DNA of 64,000 nt from Nibribacter koreensis (GCF_039541795.1 NZ_BAABGX010000002.1:62001-126000), one strand, 5' to 3'. Positions 8,901 through 18,900 are shown, counted from the first letter of the stretch. Notes: generated from the letters alone by a model not told the origin. Program-made: numbers and translations.

Positions 8901-11900
8901 GGACGCTGGTGATGAGAAGGTCTTCAAAGATGCTACAGGTAATACCAAAAACAGCGTAACCTATACAGCCGCTAACTTAGGGCAGACCACCTGGTTTAGA
9001 CGCAAGGTGAAACTGGGAACGTGCGAGTCTTACTCCAACACGGTACAAGTAGTTGTAACACCGGCCCTAGCCAACAATGCTTTGCCAGCCGCGCTTAAAT
9101 TCTGCGAAGGCACCACGCCTCCGCAGCTTGCAGGAACAGGAGACGTGACGGGTGGTGATCCAATAGAAGGCATCCAGTACCGCTGGGAAATGAAGACCTC
9201 CCTGGCAGATACCTTTGGCCCTGCGCCCGGAGACAACACCAATGCCACCTATCAACCCACAGACATCACGCAACCTAATACTTGGTTTAGAAGAGTAGCC
9301 GTATCTGGAAGCTGTCAATTAGAGAGCAATACGCTGGTGTTGCAAATGTCACCAAAACCAGCCTTGCCGGTGCTAGCCAAGACCAGTTTGGAAGTATGCG
9401 TAGGCGGTGGCGCTACCTTAAATGCCATCCCTAAAGCAGGCGTGACCTTCCAGTGGTTTGACCAGGCGGGCACTTTGCTAAAAACTGGCAACAGCCTGCC
9501 TATTGCAGCTGCTGATTTGACTGAAGCAAGACCTTACATCTATTATGTAGAAAGCAAGACGGCTGATGGTTGTTTATCTTCTGACCGCGTGGCTGTTACA
9601 GTGAAAATATTACCATTGCTAAGCGCGTCTTTGGCCACTGGTGAGCAGTCTGTTTGCATGGGTTCTGCCCCAACCAAACCACTAACAGCCACTGCCCCAA
9701 CCGGCGGCAACGGACAGTACCATTACCAGTGGCAGTCTACCACAGACCTGAGCAAGCCTTTCAAAAACACATCCTATGAAGATACGTTGGCTACCTACCT
9801 GCCAGGTGAGTTGTACGTGCATACCTGGTTTAGAAGAGTGGTAAGATCAGCGGACTGTGAGACGTATTCCAATCCAGTAAGAATCACGGTAGACGTACCG
9901 GTCACCAATAACATTTCCATCACCCAAGGGTCTGCGGAGGTTTGCTATGGCGTGGCTCCTACCCTTACCATGGGCGGCCCGGCCTCTGGTGGAGACGGCA
10001 AGAACTACCGCTACCAGTGGCAGTCCAGAACAGACGCATCACAACCGTTTGTCAACACATCGTTAAAGGATACTTTGGCTACCTTCCAGCCTGGTGCAAC
10101 CTTGGGCAACACCCAGTACAGAAGACTGGTGATGTCGGGTGCTTGTGAGGCGGGAGCTTCTAACGTCTTAGAGGTGTTTGTGAATCCTATCCCAACCGCA
10201 CCTATCGCACAGAACCAGACTATTTGTACTGGTTCCAAAGCCCGCTTAACTGCTTCCGGCGACGGTACCATTCAGTGGTTGGATGCTCAGACGGGTGCCG
10301 TTCTGTTTACTACCAGATCTGGCGGTGTTTTCGAGACCCCGGTGCTTACCACTACCACCGTATACCATGTGCGCGTGGTCTCTGCTCCGGCCTTGTGCGT
10401 GGGACCTGTCACTGCCGTAACTGTAGTGGTAGAAGAGAAAATCAGGCAGAATACCATTCAGGGCGTGGCTGATGTGTGCTACGCTACCATCCCTGAGAAG
10501 CTGATTGGAAGCACGCCAACCGGCGGCAATGGTCAGTATGAGTACCAGTGGTTTATCAAAGCCAAAAACAAAACCACTTTCCAAGAGATACCAGGCGCCA
10601 CCGACAAAGACTACCAGCATGGTCAGATGCTACTCATTGACACCAAGTTCAAGCGGAGCGTCAAAGCCGGTGAGTGCGCCGAGGATTTCAGTCAGGAGAT
10701 TGAGATCAAGGTGAACATGCCATTAGCCGAGGGGACCAATTACATCACTCCCATGAACCAGCTAAAAGCGGCCGGCACCACGCCAACCTTGTTGAAAGGA
10801 AGCGCCATTCCGGCAGACTACACTATTCAGTGGTGGTACAAGACAGCGGGCATGAACGACTTTGAACCGATTGCGGGCGCCACCTCCAGAGATTACCAGC
10901 CAGGCGCGCTACAAGAGACTACCTTCTTCATGCGGGAGGCCAAGTCTAAATACGTGGATTGCTCCAGCTTCTCAGATGCGGCCAGAGTGACGGTGTTCAA
11001 AGCCTTTACAGACAACAGTATCATGGCCGGTGGCCAGGTTTGCTACAAAGAGCCTTCCAACTTTGTCATCAAAGGCAATGAGCCAGACGGCAGCTTAACA
11101 GATGTGCAGTATTACTGGGAGAAGAAAACACAGAACACGGAGTATGTCTTGATTGGCAATCCTTCGCCGGCCACGGCCAGAGACTTTAACGTGCCCGTAC
11201 TGGACGTAACTACCTGGTATCGCAGAAAAGTGGTGGTGAATGGCGTAGCTACTACCTCAAATGAGATCAAGGTGGAGGTCTTTAATAAGGTAGCCAACAA
11301 CACCATCTCAGCAAACCAGATTGTCTGCGCCGGCACTGCCCCTACCAAACTCATGGGTTCTTTGCCTACTGGCGGAAGCGGCAGCTACACCTACGTTTGG
11401 GAAAGCAGCACTACCAGCGCCACTACAGGCTTTACTACCGCAACGGGCCCTACCTCAGGCCAGCACTATGAGCCGAGTGCCTTGGTGAGAACCACCTGGT
11501 TTAGAAGAGTGGTCTTGTCAGGAACGTGTACCAGTGAGGTAAGCAACGCCGTGCAGGTAACAGTGACGCCTCTGCCAAAAGCGCCCGTTGCCAAGGACGT
11601 CTTCTTGTGCGCTGGCAACACCGTCACCTTGACGGCCGCTTTAGCAGCTCCGGCTACTGGCGTGGTAATAGAGTGGTACAACCAGGCGCAGGGAGGAAAA
11701 CTGCAACACACGGGGGCAAGCTTCACTACGCCGGTATTGCAAAGCGCCACTACCTATTATGTGCAGACAGTGTCGCAGAGCTGTGCCAGTGAGCGGGTGC
11801 CAGTGAGGGTGAACATACCTGAGCCAACCGCCAACGCCGGACAGGACGTGACCATCGCCTATGGAAGGTTTGCAGAGTTGACGGCCACGGGCGGCGTAAG

Positions 11901-12312
11901 CTACCAATGGTCGCCAAGCATCGGATTGAACAATGATAAAATAGCCAATCCGGTAGCCAAACCTAAAACCACTACTACCTACACGGTAACGGTGACTACC
12001 GCCGAAGGCTGTACGTCTACAGACCAGGTGACGATTACGGTATTACCGGCGGTAGAAATACCAAACGGCTTCACGCCTAACAATGACGGCATCAATGACA
12101 ACTGGGACATTCCAACCTTGAAAGGGTACCCAGGTGCACACGTAGAGGTCTTCAACCGCTGGGGCAACAAAGTGTTTGAATCCAAAGGCTATCAAACGCC
12201 TTGGGACGGCACCATGAAAGGACAGCCTTTGCCAGCTGCTACTTATTACTACCTGATCCGCTTGGGCGGAAAAGAGGAACCTTTATCCGGAAACGTAACC
12301 ATTATCAAGTAA
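5920..12312 (+). CDS. Giant SprB-like T9SS adhesin with gliding-motility C-terminal domain
   Basis: The 2130-residue product starts MACIKKYFN with a signal peptide ending FAQ. An upstream in-frame start at 5860 would bury the signal. The N-terminal 500 residues hold PKD-like modules (WGDGS, FTASGQYNITL, FQEAGTYRITL). The middle alternates two Ig-like repeat types: one with a TWFRR-V-G-C core (about ten copies) and one with TTYYV-C-S-V-V-V (about six). The last 90 residues, from PNGFTPNNDGIND to the end, form the CHU_C gliding-motility-associated domain used as a T9SS type B sorting signal. It is therefore exported across the outer membrane and shown on the surface, likely for adhesion or gliding. 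The PorP/SprF gene follows after 6 bases, the usual partner arrangement. Confidence 0.9.
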   Translation: MACIKKYFNLLPFFLLLSFASFAQTCPDLPNAALEDVNKENFIKCSPVIGPFEFNLSVKNISTTKATNQSYLIEWGDGSQNTYGASFSTATHLYKTRGKFDMKVTVTSLSGCTSSKTYAVYNGTNPGFGLQNIGNTSSCAPATYTFNITGTSNNSPTTAYKIWFDDGSDTLYFNQDNIPASIEHVFESSSSKKENGFTISGVAIDCYNRKTPATISGFVVSGNPKSAFEFKSATRCVDSIIKLKDTSTGGFNPYNPNNSGGYNRKWKIEPATGWSFVNDTDEFSEEPEVIFTASGQYNITLTITPVGNSAVCPGDEHSELITIEDPTKAAFTLRPDQLNSCAPNTFAAQNLSTGTNVAYTWSVTPATGFVYAQGNSTSAHPSFTFQEAGTYRITLTAKNTCGTTTYFEDVTVLNKPTVSLPANAQYCGPQTLVFGPSNAAHTPVYNAQGSRITRYQWSLDSQDGAQFLEPGMASEAYPAIVFTKAGVYQVRVQAWNDCGESVATNQTVTIYALPAAPVVAPVLVCKGTSATLEASGEVTTYKWYASATATSPLYTGVTFTTPVLQTTTTYYVEALSENDCASSSRTPVTVTVQDQPVAPVINSNPAICANSRAVLETAVPNSRIEWFSSATSEAPFFVGNILDTLLTSTTTFYAGSITEAGDCRSLTRTKVTVTVHPNIYSNTITTLSRGICEGSETGIIVASAPKGGFGSPTFQWQMSIDGQTFTDISGETKQNLPSRALTNTTWFRRTVTLGACTENTEAIKIAVVPPITQNVIIAPADFICAGTVPPALEAAPLLGGDGSEPTFIWESSASENGTYTLAKGAGTLTSFQPDALPNSRWFHRKVIINGCESISAPVEIKVNPLSLPPTVSATRSTICSGSTTELKATAPSGPYSWYDAATEGNLLHTGNTFVTPVLTNNTGSSITVTYYVQSEATGGCTVSRTAVKITVESEITNNTILEVARVCAGESPSIRGLVPAGGTGSPVYTWQYSLDAGDEKVFKDATGNTKNSVTYTAANLGQTTWFRRKVKLGTCESYSNTVQVVVTPALANNALPAALKFCEGTTPPQLAGTGDVTGGDPIEGIQYRWEMKTSLADTFGPAPGDNTNATYQPTDITQPNTWFRRVAVSGSCQLESNTLVLQMSPKPALPVLAKTSLEVCVGGGATLNAIPKAGVTFQWFDQAGTLLKTGNSLPIAAADLTEARPYIYYVESKTADGCLSSDRVAVTVKILPLLSASLATGEQSVCMGSAPTKPLTATAPTGGNGQYHYQWQSTTDLSKPFKNTSYEDTLATYLPGELYVHTWFRRVVRSADCETYSNPVRITVDVPVTNNISITQGSAEVCYGVAPTLTMGGPASGGDGKNYRYQWQSRTDASQPFVNTSLKDTLATFQPGATLGNTQYRRLVMSGACEAGASNVLEVFVNPIPTAPIAQNQTICTGSKARLTASGDGTIQWLDAQTGAVLFTTRSGGVFETPVLTTTTVYHVRVVSAPALCVGPVTAVTVVVEEKIRQNTIQGVADVCYATIPEKLIGSTPTGGNGQYEYQWFIKAKNKTTFQEIPGATDKDYQHGQMLLIDTKFKRSVKAGECAEDFSQEIEIKVNMPLAEGTNYITPMNQLKAAGTTPTLLKGSAIPADYTIQWWYKTAGMNDFEPIAGATSRDYQPGALQETTFFMREAKSKYVDCSSFSDAARVTVFKAFTDNSIMAGGQVCYKEPSNFVIKGNEPDGSLTDVQYYWEKKTQNTEYVLIGNPSPATARDFNVPVLDVTTWYRRKVVVNGVATTSNEIKVEVFNKVANNTISANQIVCAGTAPTKLMGSLPTGGSGSYTYVWESSTTSATTGFTTATGPTSGQHYEPSALVRTTWFRRVVLSGTCTSEVSNAVQVTVTPLPKAPVAKDVFLCAGNTVTLTAALAAPATGVVIEWYNQAQGGKLQHTGASFTTPVLQSATTYYVQTVSQSCASERVPVRVNIPEPTANAGQDVTIAYGRFAELTATGGVSYQWSPSIGLNNDKIANPVAKPKTTTTYTVTVTTAEGCTSTDQVTITVLPAVEIPNGFTPNNDGINDNWDIPTLKGYPGAHVEVFNRWGNKVFESKGYQTPWDGTMKGQPLPAATYYYLIRLGGKEEPLSGNVTIIK

Positions 12313-12318
12313 GCGCAC

Positions 12319-13332
12319 ATGAAAAAGCTTGCACACTTGTTCTTCTTTCTGTTTCTGGCGGCTCCGGCCTTTGCCCAGCAGAAACCACAGTACAGCCAGT
12401 ACCTGTTCAACAACTACCTCCTCAACCCCGCGCTTTCTGGGATTGAGAGCTACACGGACATCAGGATGGGTACGCGCCGTCAGTGGGTGGGCCTGGAGGG
12501 AGCTCCCGTCACCTACTATATAAGTGGACACACCTCTTTAGGCGCCAGTGACCGTAAATCTGCGGTCACGGCTCCCAAGGGATTCATTCCTAGAATGGCG
12601 GCGGCCAACAACAGAACCACAAAGTATCACAAATCCAGACCGCACCATGGGTTTGGCGCCTTGGCGCAGGCAGACAAGACGGGGCCTTTAAGCACCAGCA
12701 ACCTAACGGCTACCTACGCGTATCATCACCCCCTGACCAGGCGCGTGAACATGTCTGTGGGCATAGCGGGCGGTGTACAGCAAACAAGGTTAGACGGCAA
12801 TGCCTTGCGCTTGAATCACAGCAATGACCCTACCATTCAGCCGGGCCAGATGGCCAGAACTAAGTTTGACTTGGGCTTAGGCACCTGGATCTACTCAGAC
12901 TTCTTCTACGTGGGAGCCTCTGCCGCCCAACTGGTATCTAAAAGTTCTACCAACGGCGAAGGCATGTATGTGGCCACCCAAGATTTGCAACCACACTTCT
13001 TCCTGACCGGCGGTTACCGTCTTAAGCTAAGGTATGATTTGTCTCTGGAACCCTCTATTATGGTGAAGATGGCCCAGCCAAGTCCCATTGCAGTAGACGT
13101 CAACTTTAAAACCACCTACATGAACAGGGTGTGGGCCGGGATGTCCTACAGACATAATGATGCGGTGGCGGCCATGGCAGGCATGAACATCAACTACTTA
13201 TTGGACATTGGCTACTCCTATGACCTCACCACCTCTGAGTTGAGCAAAGCCACCGCCGGAAGCCATGAACTTATTGTGGGCATCAAGTTGCAGAATAAAA
13301 GCAGGTTAATTTGTCCGCAATGGCTATGGTAA
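12319..13332 (+). CDS. PorP/SprF family type IX secretion membrane protein
   Basis: The 337-residue product has a signal peptide of about 19 residues ending AFAQ, then the family start QYSQYLFNNYLLNPALSGI, followed by alternating beta strands of an outer-membrane barrel, with Gly/Tyr/Arg-rich turns. SprF-type proteins are needed to export and attach the large type B cargo encoded next to them. Here the gene begins 6 bases after the SprB-like adhesin, so the two are almost certainly co-transcribed and functionally paired. A palindrome copy follows at 13368. Confidence 0.9.
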   Translation: MKKLAHLFFFLFLAAPAFAQQKPQYSQYLFNNYLLNPALSGIESYTDIRMGTRRQWVGLEGAPVTYYISGHTSLGASDRKSAVTAPKGFIPRMAAANNRTTKYHKSRPHHGFGALAQADKTGPLSTSNLTATYAYHHPLTRRVNMSVGIAGGVQQTRLDGNALRLNHSNDPTIQPGQMARTKFDLGLGTWIYSDFFYVGASAAQLVSKSSTNGEGMYVATQDLQPHFFLTGGYRLKLRYDLSLEPSIMVKMAQPSPIAVDVNFKTTYMNRVWAGMSYRHNDAVAAMAGMNINYLLDIGYSYDLTTSELSKATAGSHELIVGIKLQNKSRLICPQWLW

Positions 13333-13367
13333 AATAATTTACTTAGTAAGAAGGTAATGCACAGGGT

Positions 13368-13405
13368 CGTTTTCGGCTTGTTTTTTAGAAAACAAGCCGA
13401 AAACG
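13368..13405. repeat. 38-bp palindrome, copy 4 (compensatory variant)
   Basis: Arms CGTTTTCGGCTTGTTTT and AAAACAAGCCGAAAACG differ from consensus at two positions per arm, and both arms change together so pairing is kept. Pairing extends through AGGGT/ACCCT to 13363-13410, making it a plausible terminator for the adhesin operon. Confidence 0.95.
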
Positions 13406-13410
13406 ACCCT

Positions 13411-13763
13411 GATTTTTTAATGCGCTCCTTTAGGCAAACAGATTTAGGCCTTGTAAATCTTCAGATACCGGTTTTCATTTCACCCAAGCACTGGTAGGCT
13501 CAAATATTCAATTGACTAAATATAACAAGATTCATATACGCAAAAATATAAATATTAAGAAATCCAGTTATTACAAATTTTTGCACTAAAAAAAGAAGGT
13601 GATTATAAATAATCTACAAAACGCAGTTTTTAACAGTTTTAGCAAAACCCTGATTATAACAAACCGTTAAAGAGCATATATCAGAAATGATAGATTTTTA
13701 AGCCATCCAACGTTCTTCCATCCCCCTAAGCATACTTATTGTTTTACGCAAGCATCTAGCATT
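13411..13763. other. AT-rich intergenic region
   Basis: Very AT-rich stretch of about 350 bases that must hold the promoter of the following small secreted protein gene. No gene, repeat or structured element stands out. Confidence 0.4.
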
Positions 13764-14156
13764 ATGAAAAATTTTACTCTTACTGCCTTCTTCTTTTTGT
13801 CTTTAGTTTTCTCAGCGGCGGCTCAAAAATCGCCTTCTAACCCGGCGCTAGAGCAAGCCTCCAGCAACCTTACCAGAGTAATGATGGAAACCATGGGCCT
13901 GAACGAGGATGAGTACATCAAACTAAAGGCTTTAAACCAAGAGCGCTTATCAAAAGCCACTGAGGCTGACAAACTGTACGCAGATGACACAGAGCAACGC
14001 GATGTGCGCCTGAGAGAGATTGAGGATGAGTTTGAAGTGAAATTATTTAACATGCTCAATACCCGTCAAGTGACCGCTTACGCTGAGTTCAAGCAGAAAC
14101 CAGAAGCAAACTACTTGGCCATTGTACAGCAGTTGAAGGCCTCCCCCAAAAAATAA
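13764..14156 (+). CDS. Small secreted helical protein, Spy/CpxP-like
   Basis: The product of 130 residues has a signal peptide (MKNFTL to SAAAQ) and a mature part of amphipathic helices rich in Glu, Lys, Leu and Ala, with the pattern MGLNEDEYIKLKALNQERL followed by a region ending in LFNMLNTRQ. This helix-turn layout resembles periplasmic Spy/CpxP-type proteins, but the LTxxQ motif of that family is not clear, so the assignment is weak. The next gene encodes a paralogue with the same plan. It has its own terminator directly after the stop. Confidence 0.65.
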   Translation: MKNFTLTAFFFLSLVFSAAAQKSPSNPALEQASSNLTRVMMETMGLNEDEYIKLKALNQERLSKATEADKLYADDTEQRDVRLREIEDEFEVKLFNMLNTRQVTAYAEFKQKPEANYLAIVQQLKASPKK

Positions 14157-14177
14157 GCACCAGTAACTTTATTTTTA

Positions 14178-14207
14178 AGCCCCGCCCAACAAGCGGGGCT
14201 TTTTTTG
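14178..14207 (+). terminator. Terminator of the first small secreted paralogue
   Basis: Stem AGCCCCGC/GCGGGGCT with a 7-base loop and a run of eight T. Confidence 0.9.
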
Positions 14208-14382
14208 TGCCCATCATCAGCCTTTCGCATGTGCGCCCCAACAACCGTGCACTTGTACATCTTCTTATAATTCAATTGGTTACTTAGAAACATGTAAAAA
14301 CTAGAATATACCTGAGTGCGTATATCCTCCTGTGTGCCACACCAGGCAACATCTAGACAGACAATTGACAAACCCATCCTCT

Positions 14383-14772
14383 ATGAACAGAATTACTCTG
14401 TATACGCTCCTGCTCTCTTTTTTCTTGGGCAGCAGTCTAGCGCAAGCGCAAGCACCCATTCATGCAGTCCATAAGGCCGCAGATAAACTCACCAAGGAAA
14501 TGGTCCTAGCCCTGCAACTGAATGAAGCCGACATCATCCAACTCTCCAAGTATAACCGGGAACGATTCACCAAGTTGGCTGCCCTGCAAAAACAGGCCCC
14601 TTACCTCACTCAGCGCCAGGAAGATTTAAAAAGAAGCCAGTTGGAGCATGAATACCATGAGCGCGTCTTCGGGATATTGAACGCCCAGCAATATGTACAG
14701 TACAAGCGCTTTAGAGAAAACAGAAGAGAGTTTACCAAACCAAGCCAGGTAATGGCCTCATTGGGTAAGTAA
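14383..14772 (+). CDS. Small secreted helical protein, paralogue of the preceding gene
   Basis: The 129-residue product has a signal peptide ending AQAQ and an all-helical mature part. The stretch LTKEMVLALQLNEADIIQL, the following Asn-Arg-Glu-Arg-Phe and the late FGILNAQQYVQYKRF line up with TRVMMETMGLNEDEYIKL, Asn-Gln-Glu-Arg-Leu and LFNMLNTRQVTAYAEF of the upstream protein, so the two arose by duplication. The start at 14383 fits the signal peptide better than 14332. Both are probably periplasmic; their function is not known. A palindrome copy with long extended arms follows. Confidence 0.65.
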   Translation: MNRITLYTLLLSFFLGSSLAQAQAPIHAVHKAADKLTKEMVLALQLNEADIIQLSKYNRERFTKLAALQKQAPYLTQRQEDLKRSQLEHEYHERVFGILNAQQYVQYKRFRENRREFTKPSQVMASLGK

Positions 14773-14793
14773 TTTTACCATTGCACGTCCCAT

Positions 14794-14831
14794 CGTTTTT
14801 GGCCTGTTTTCCAGAAAACAGGCTAAAAACA
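14794..14831. repeat. 38-bp palindrome, copy 5
   Basis: Near consensus. Pairing extends through ACGTCCCAT/ATGGGACGT to 14785-14840, giving a long stem just after the paralogue gene. Confidence 0.9.
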
Positions 14832-15003
14832 ATGGGACGTTTCTTTTTACAGGAGATTATTCCTCCCGGCATCCCTCTCTCTTCTTATTCTTAGCATTTG
14901 CCTACCTTTGCAGGGAAACTACGCCGGCATCTCTCCTCCACCAGAAATACCCGTATACACTTTTTTGGCAGTGCACGCCTCTTCCACCTTTTGATGACAC
15001 CTT

Positions 15004-15234
15004 ATGGAATGGTCTAAAGTATTCAATCCCAAAGCCATGAATTCATTTCAATTCATCGCGCTCACGGGCATCATCATGTCCCTATTGGCCCATGTGCTGT
15101 TGCATTTTCTGGGCAAGGACATTGAGTCGTTCAACTACTTGTATTTGTGCTGGGCCGTCTTGTTCGTGTTTGGAACCATCCAAAACCTGCGCCATAATCC
15201 TGAGGACGATGACCATCACCACCATCATCATTAA
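15004..15234 (+). CDS. Small membrane protein with a natural His6 C-terminus
   Basis: The product of 76 residues has two hydrophobic segments (about residues 18-36 and 43-60) joined by a short charged loop, and a tail that ends Glu-Asp-Asp-Asp followed by six His before the stop. Cys and catalytic motifs are lacking. The His run is encoded by a mixture of CAC and CAT, so it is not a simple repeat or a vector artefact. It may bind metal ions at the membrane face, but no family is recognised. A TACCTTTG element at 14903-14910 is a possible promoter. Confidence 0.65.
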   Translation: MEWSKVFNPKAMNSFQFIALTGIIMSLLAHVLLHFLGKDIESFNYLYLCWAVLFVFGTIQNLRHNPEDDDHHHHHH

Positions 15235-15361
15235 TGAATAATGACCAGTGATTAATGATTAATAGAAAATGGATAATGATTAACTTTTAATTTTTAACTT
15301 CTGTCCATTCATTATTCATTCATCAATTGCCATTACTTATTATTCATTGGTCACTACAATT
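15235..15361. repeat. AT-rich block of short degenerate repeats
   Basis: The motif AATGATTAATGAATAATG recurs in several variants, and the right half carries its reverse complement (ATTATTCATTCATC, TTATTCATTGGTCAC), so a weak long hairpin is possible. It lies directly between two genes. Confidence 0.55.
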
Positions 15362-15925
15362 ATGTCAAGAGAAGAAGCACTCCAAATCTTACAGGAATAT
15401 ACCAAAGGCGAAAGCCTGTTGCGCCATGCCCGCACTGTGGAGTTAGTGATGCGCGCCTATGCCCAGAAGCTCAATCAAGACGAAGAACAATGGGGGAATA
15501 CGGGTCTGCTGCATGACGCGGATTATGAGGCTCACCCAGACCGTCACCCGCACGTGATTGTGAACCTGCTCAGAGAAAAAGGCGAAGAAGAAATGGCCCA
15601 CGCCATCTCGGCGCACTACAGCCACTGGGGTGTTAGCTATGATACCCTGCTGGACAAGGCGCTTTTGGCTTGTGACGAGGTAACCGGCTTTGTGGTGGCC
15701 TGCGCGCAGGTACGCCCCCAGCGGCTGGACGGCTTGGAAGCCAAATCAGTATTGAAGAAATTAAAGCAAGCCAGCTTTGCGGCCTCCGTGGACCGTGGCG
15801 AAGTGCGTTTAGGCGCAGAAATGCTAGGCGTAGACTTAACCGAACACATCACATTCATCATTGGCACCTTGCAAGCCCACGCCGAGGAACTTCAACTCAC
15901 GCCCATGCCCCAAAGCGCCTCTTAA
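15362..15925 (+). CDS. HD-domain phosphohydrolase-like protein
   Basis: The 187-residue product has the HD-domain metal-binding set: His22 in LLRHARTVE, His51-Asp52 in GLLHDADYE, His85 in AISAHYS and an Asp in LLACDEVTG. The family hydrolyses phosphate esters such as nucleotides or cyclic nucleotides; this short stand-alone type is usually called HD domain or HDIG protein and its substrate is unknown. A TTG codon five codons upstream is in frame, but the ATG at 15362 is the natural start. It is followed after 17 bases by the SNF2 helicase gene, possibly in one transcript. Confidence 0.85.
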   Translation: MSREEALQILQEYTKGESLLRHARTVELVMRAYAQKLNQDEEQWGNTGLLHDADYEAHPDRHPHVIVNLLREKGEEEMAHAISAHYSHWGVSYDTLLDKALLACDEVTGFVVACAQVRPQRLDGLEAKSVLKKLKQASFAASVDRGEVRLGAEMLGVDLTEHITFIIGTLQAHAEELQLTPMPQSAS

Positions 15926-15942
15926 AATCATTCTCTTGTTGC

Positions 15943-18900
15943 ATGACCTCCTCCCCTGACCAATCGGTTAACCACGTACCTGCGTCTTCTTCTGCCACTG
16001 AGTTTGTCATTGAGCAAATAGACCTGAACGCGCTCACGTTTGACTGGCTGGAAGCCCACAGCGCAGAGCGCGTGTTGCCAGAATCAAGGGGCTACGTAGA
16101 CATTCATCCGTTGTCCATTCAAGTAGACTTCGGGTCGTTTGTCAATCCGTTTAGCAGCATTGTGTTTCAGCCAGTGGTGGTACGGCAACTGGGACAACGG
16201 CTGAGTTTAGACTGCGCCTGCCCCGCACCCAAAGACAAGCTCTGCACGCACCAAGTGCAGGTGTTGCAGTGCCTGTTGTACCGTGAGGAAATACGCATAT
16301 TCTTTGACTCAGCCTTGCGACACCAGAAACTGCAGAAAGCGGCCATGCCGTACGGTCTGGAGAACGAGCCTAACCTGGACGCCTTCTTTGAGCTGGAGTA
16401 CAACAACAAAACCCTGCACATAGAACCGCGTCGCAAAGAACTGTTTCCCATCCATACCTTCACCAGCGCGTTCATTGCCGAAGAATTAGCGCCATCCGCT
16501 CCGTCGCTTCCCGTAGCACCTAATTCCTCTGACGGAGTCACGCAAATAGTGGTCATTGGGAAGCATCGGTTTTACAACCATCTGCACCTAGAATTAATGG
16601 AGGCGCCTTTGACTAGGGACGGTAAAATCAAGAATCCCTTGAAAGTCTTGGCGCCGTTTGATTATCTGTGGCAGACCCAGGATCCCGAGGAGCTTAAGTT
16701 CTACAGCGGCATCTCCAAATTCCAGAACAATTACAACACCGTCAGGTCGTCGGCAGATCTGGAGGCTTTAAAAGCACTTCTCAAAAACCCCTTGCACCTG
16801 GACTTCTACTGGCACGACACCGACAAATCACCCAATGTCACGGCCAGCGCCTTAGCACCCGTACAAGTGAAAACCCTGCCAGTGAACTTACAGCTGACGG
16901 TACATTTGCAGAATGATTTTTACGAGGTGACGGGCCACCTGCAGGTAGAGGACCAAGCCTATGAGTTCCCAGATTTGCAGGTCAAGTTCAACTACTTTCT
17001 GCATCTTAAGAATACGTTGTACCTGGTAGAGGACGAAAGCGTCTTGCGCGTCATTGAGTTTTTCAAAAAGCACCACAACCAACTGGTTTTGCATGCTTCT
17101 AAGTTTGAAGAATTCAGGGGGCAGGTCTTGGCTAATCTGGAGCACCAGATTAAGATCACCTACACGTTCCTGCGGCCCGCCACGGCCAAACAACTGAAGG
17201 AACAAGGCTTTGACCAGCCACTAGAGAAAGTTTTATACCTGTCAGAATCCATGCCGTATGTGTTGCTCACGCCGGCCATTCAATACGGTGAGGCAGAGGT
17301 ACCAGTCTTGTCTAAAAAGCAGATTTATGCCACAGATGCCCGCGGCAAGGCCTTCACGGTGACTAGAGACAAGAACGCGGAGCTTTCGTTTCTGCGCGCG
17401 GTACTGCAAGAGCATCCAGACCTGGAAAACCAAGTCACGCAGACCAGTTTTTACCTGCACAAGGACCAGTTCTTAAACGAAGACTGGTTTTTGGAGGCTT
17501 TTGCCAATTGGCGTGCGCAAGGCATCACCATCTTGGGTTTTAATCAACTACAAGGCAACAAGTTCAGTCCGTTCAAAGGCACGCTGTCCATCTCAATGGA
17601 GAGTGGCATTGACTGGTTTGATACCCACATCGACTTACTTTACGGCAAGCAGAAAGCCTCGCTAAAACAACTGGCCAAAGCCGTCAAGAACAAGACGCGC
17701 TACGTGCAGTTAGACGATGGCACCTTGGGCATCCTTCCGCATGAATGGATGGATCGTTTGGCGCGCTACTTCAGGCTAGGCGATGTAGTGGAAGAACAGT
17801 TGCGCACGCCCAAAGTACAGTTTGCCAACATTGCTGAATTGTATGAAGACGAAGTCCTGTCTACCGAGGTAAAAAAGGAACTAGCCGGTCTGCAGAAAAA
17901 GATGCAACCCAAGGCCAAATTACCGCAGGTACCCGTACCCTCAGAATTACAGGCCACCTTACGTAACTACCAACAACAGGGATTGAATTGGCTTAATCAT
18001 CTGGACGACCTCAACTTTGGTGGCTGCCTGGCAGATGACATGGGCTTGGGCAAAACCATTCAGGTGATTGCGTTTATGCTGGTGCTCAAAACCAAACGGC
18101 AAGCAGGTCCGCATTTGGTGGTAGTGCCCACGTCCTTGCTGTTTAACTGGCAACAGGAGCTGGCCAAATTCGCGCCGAGTTTAAAAGTGCACACCTTCTA
18201 TGGACCAGCGCGCGGCCGAAAGGAATTTGACTTGGTGGACGTGGTCTTAACGTCTTACGGCACCTTATTGTCTGAAATAAAAGCCCTGAAGGAGGTGCGC
18301 TTCCATTACATCTTCCTGGACGAGAGTCAGGCCATCAAGAACCCAGAATCCCAGCGCTACAAGGCGGCTAGGCTGTTGCAGGCCAGAAACCGATTGGTGC
18401 TCACCGGTACGCCCGTGGAGAACAATACTATGGATTTGTACGGCCAGCTGTCCTTGGCGTGCCCGGGGCTGTTGGGCGACAAGCGCTACTTTAGGGACCA
18501 TTATGCCACGCCCATTGACAAGTTCAAGGAGACCAAACGCGCCAAAGAACTGCAGAAGAAAATCCAGCCTTTCTTGTTGCGTCGCACCAAAGAACAAGTA
18601 GCCAGTGAACTGCCGGAGAAAACCGAGATGGTCATTTACTGCGAGATGGGCTTGGAACAGCGCCAGGTCTATGAAAGCCACGCCAAGGAGGTGCGTGATT
18701 TCTTACTAGGCCAGCCAGAAGACGATTTGCCTAAAAGCCGCATGCACGTGCTTAAGGGCTTGACCAAACTACGACAGATTTGCAATTCGCCGGCGCTCTT
18801 GCCAAATGAAGCCTCGTATGGCGATTCTTCGTCAAAAATTGAAGCGCTGTTGGAGCAGATTGAGAACAAGGCGCCTTACCATAAGATATTGGTGTTCTCG

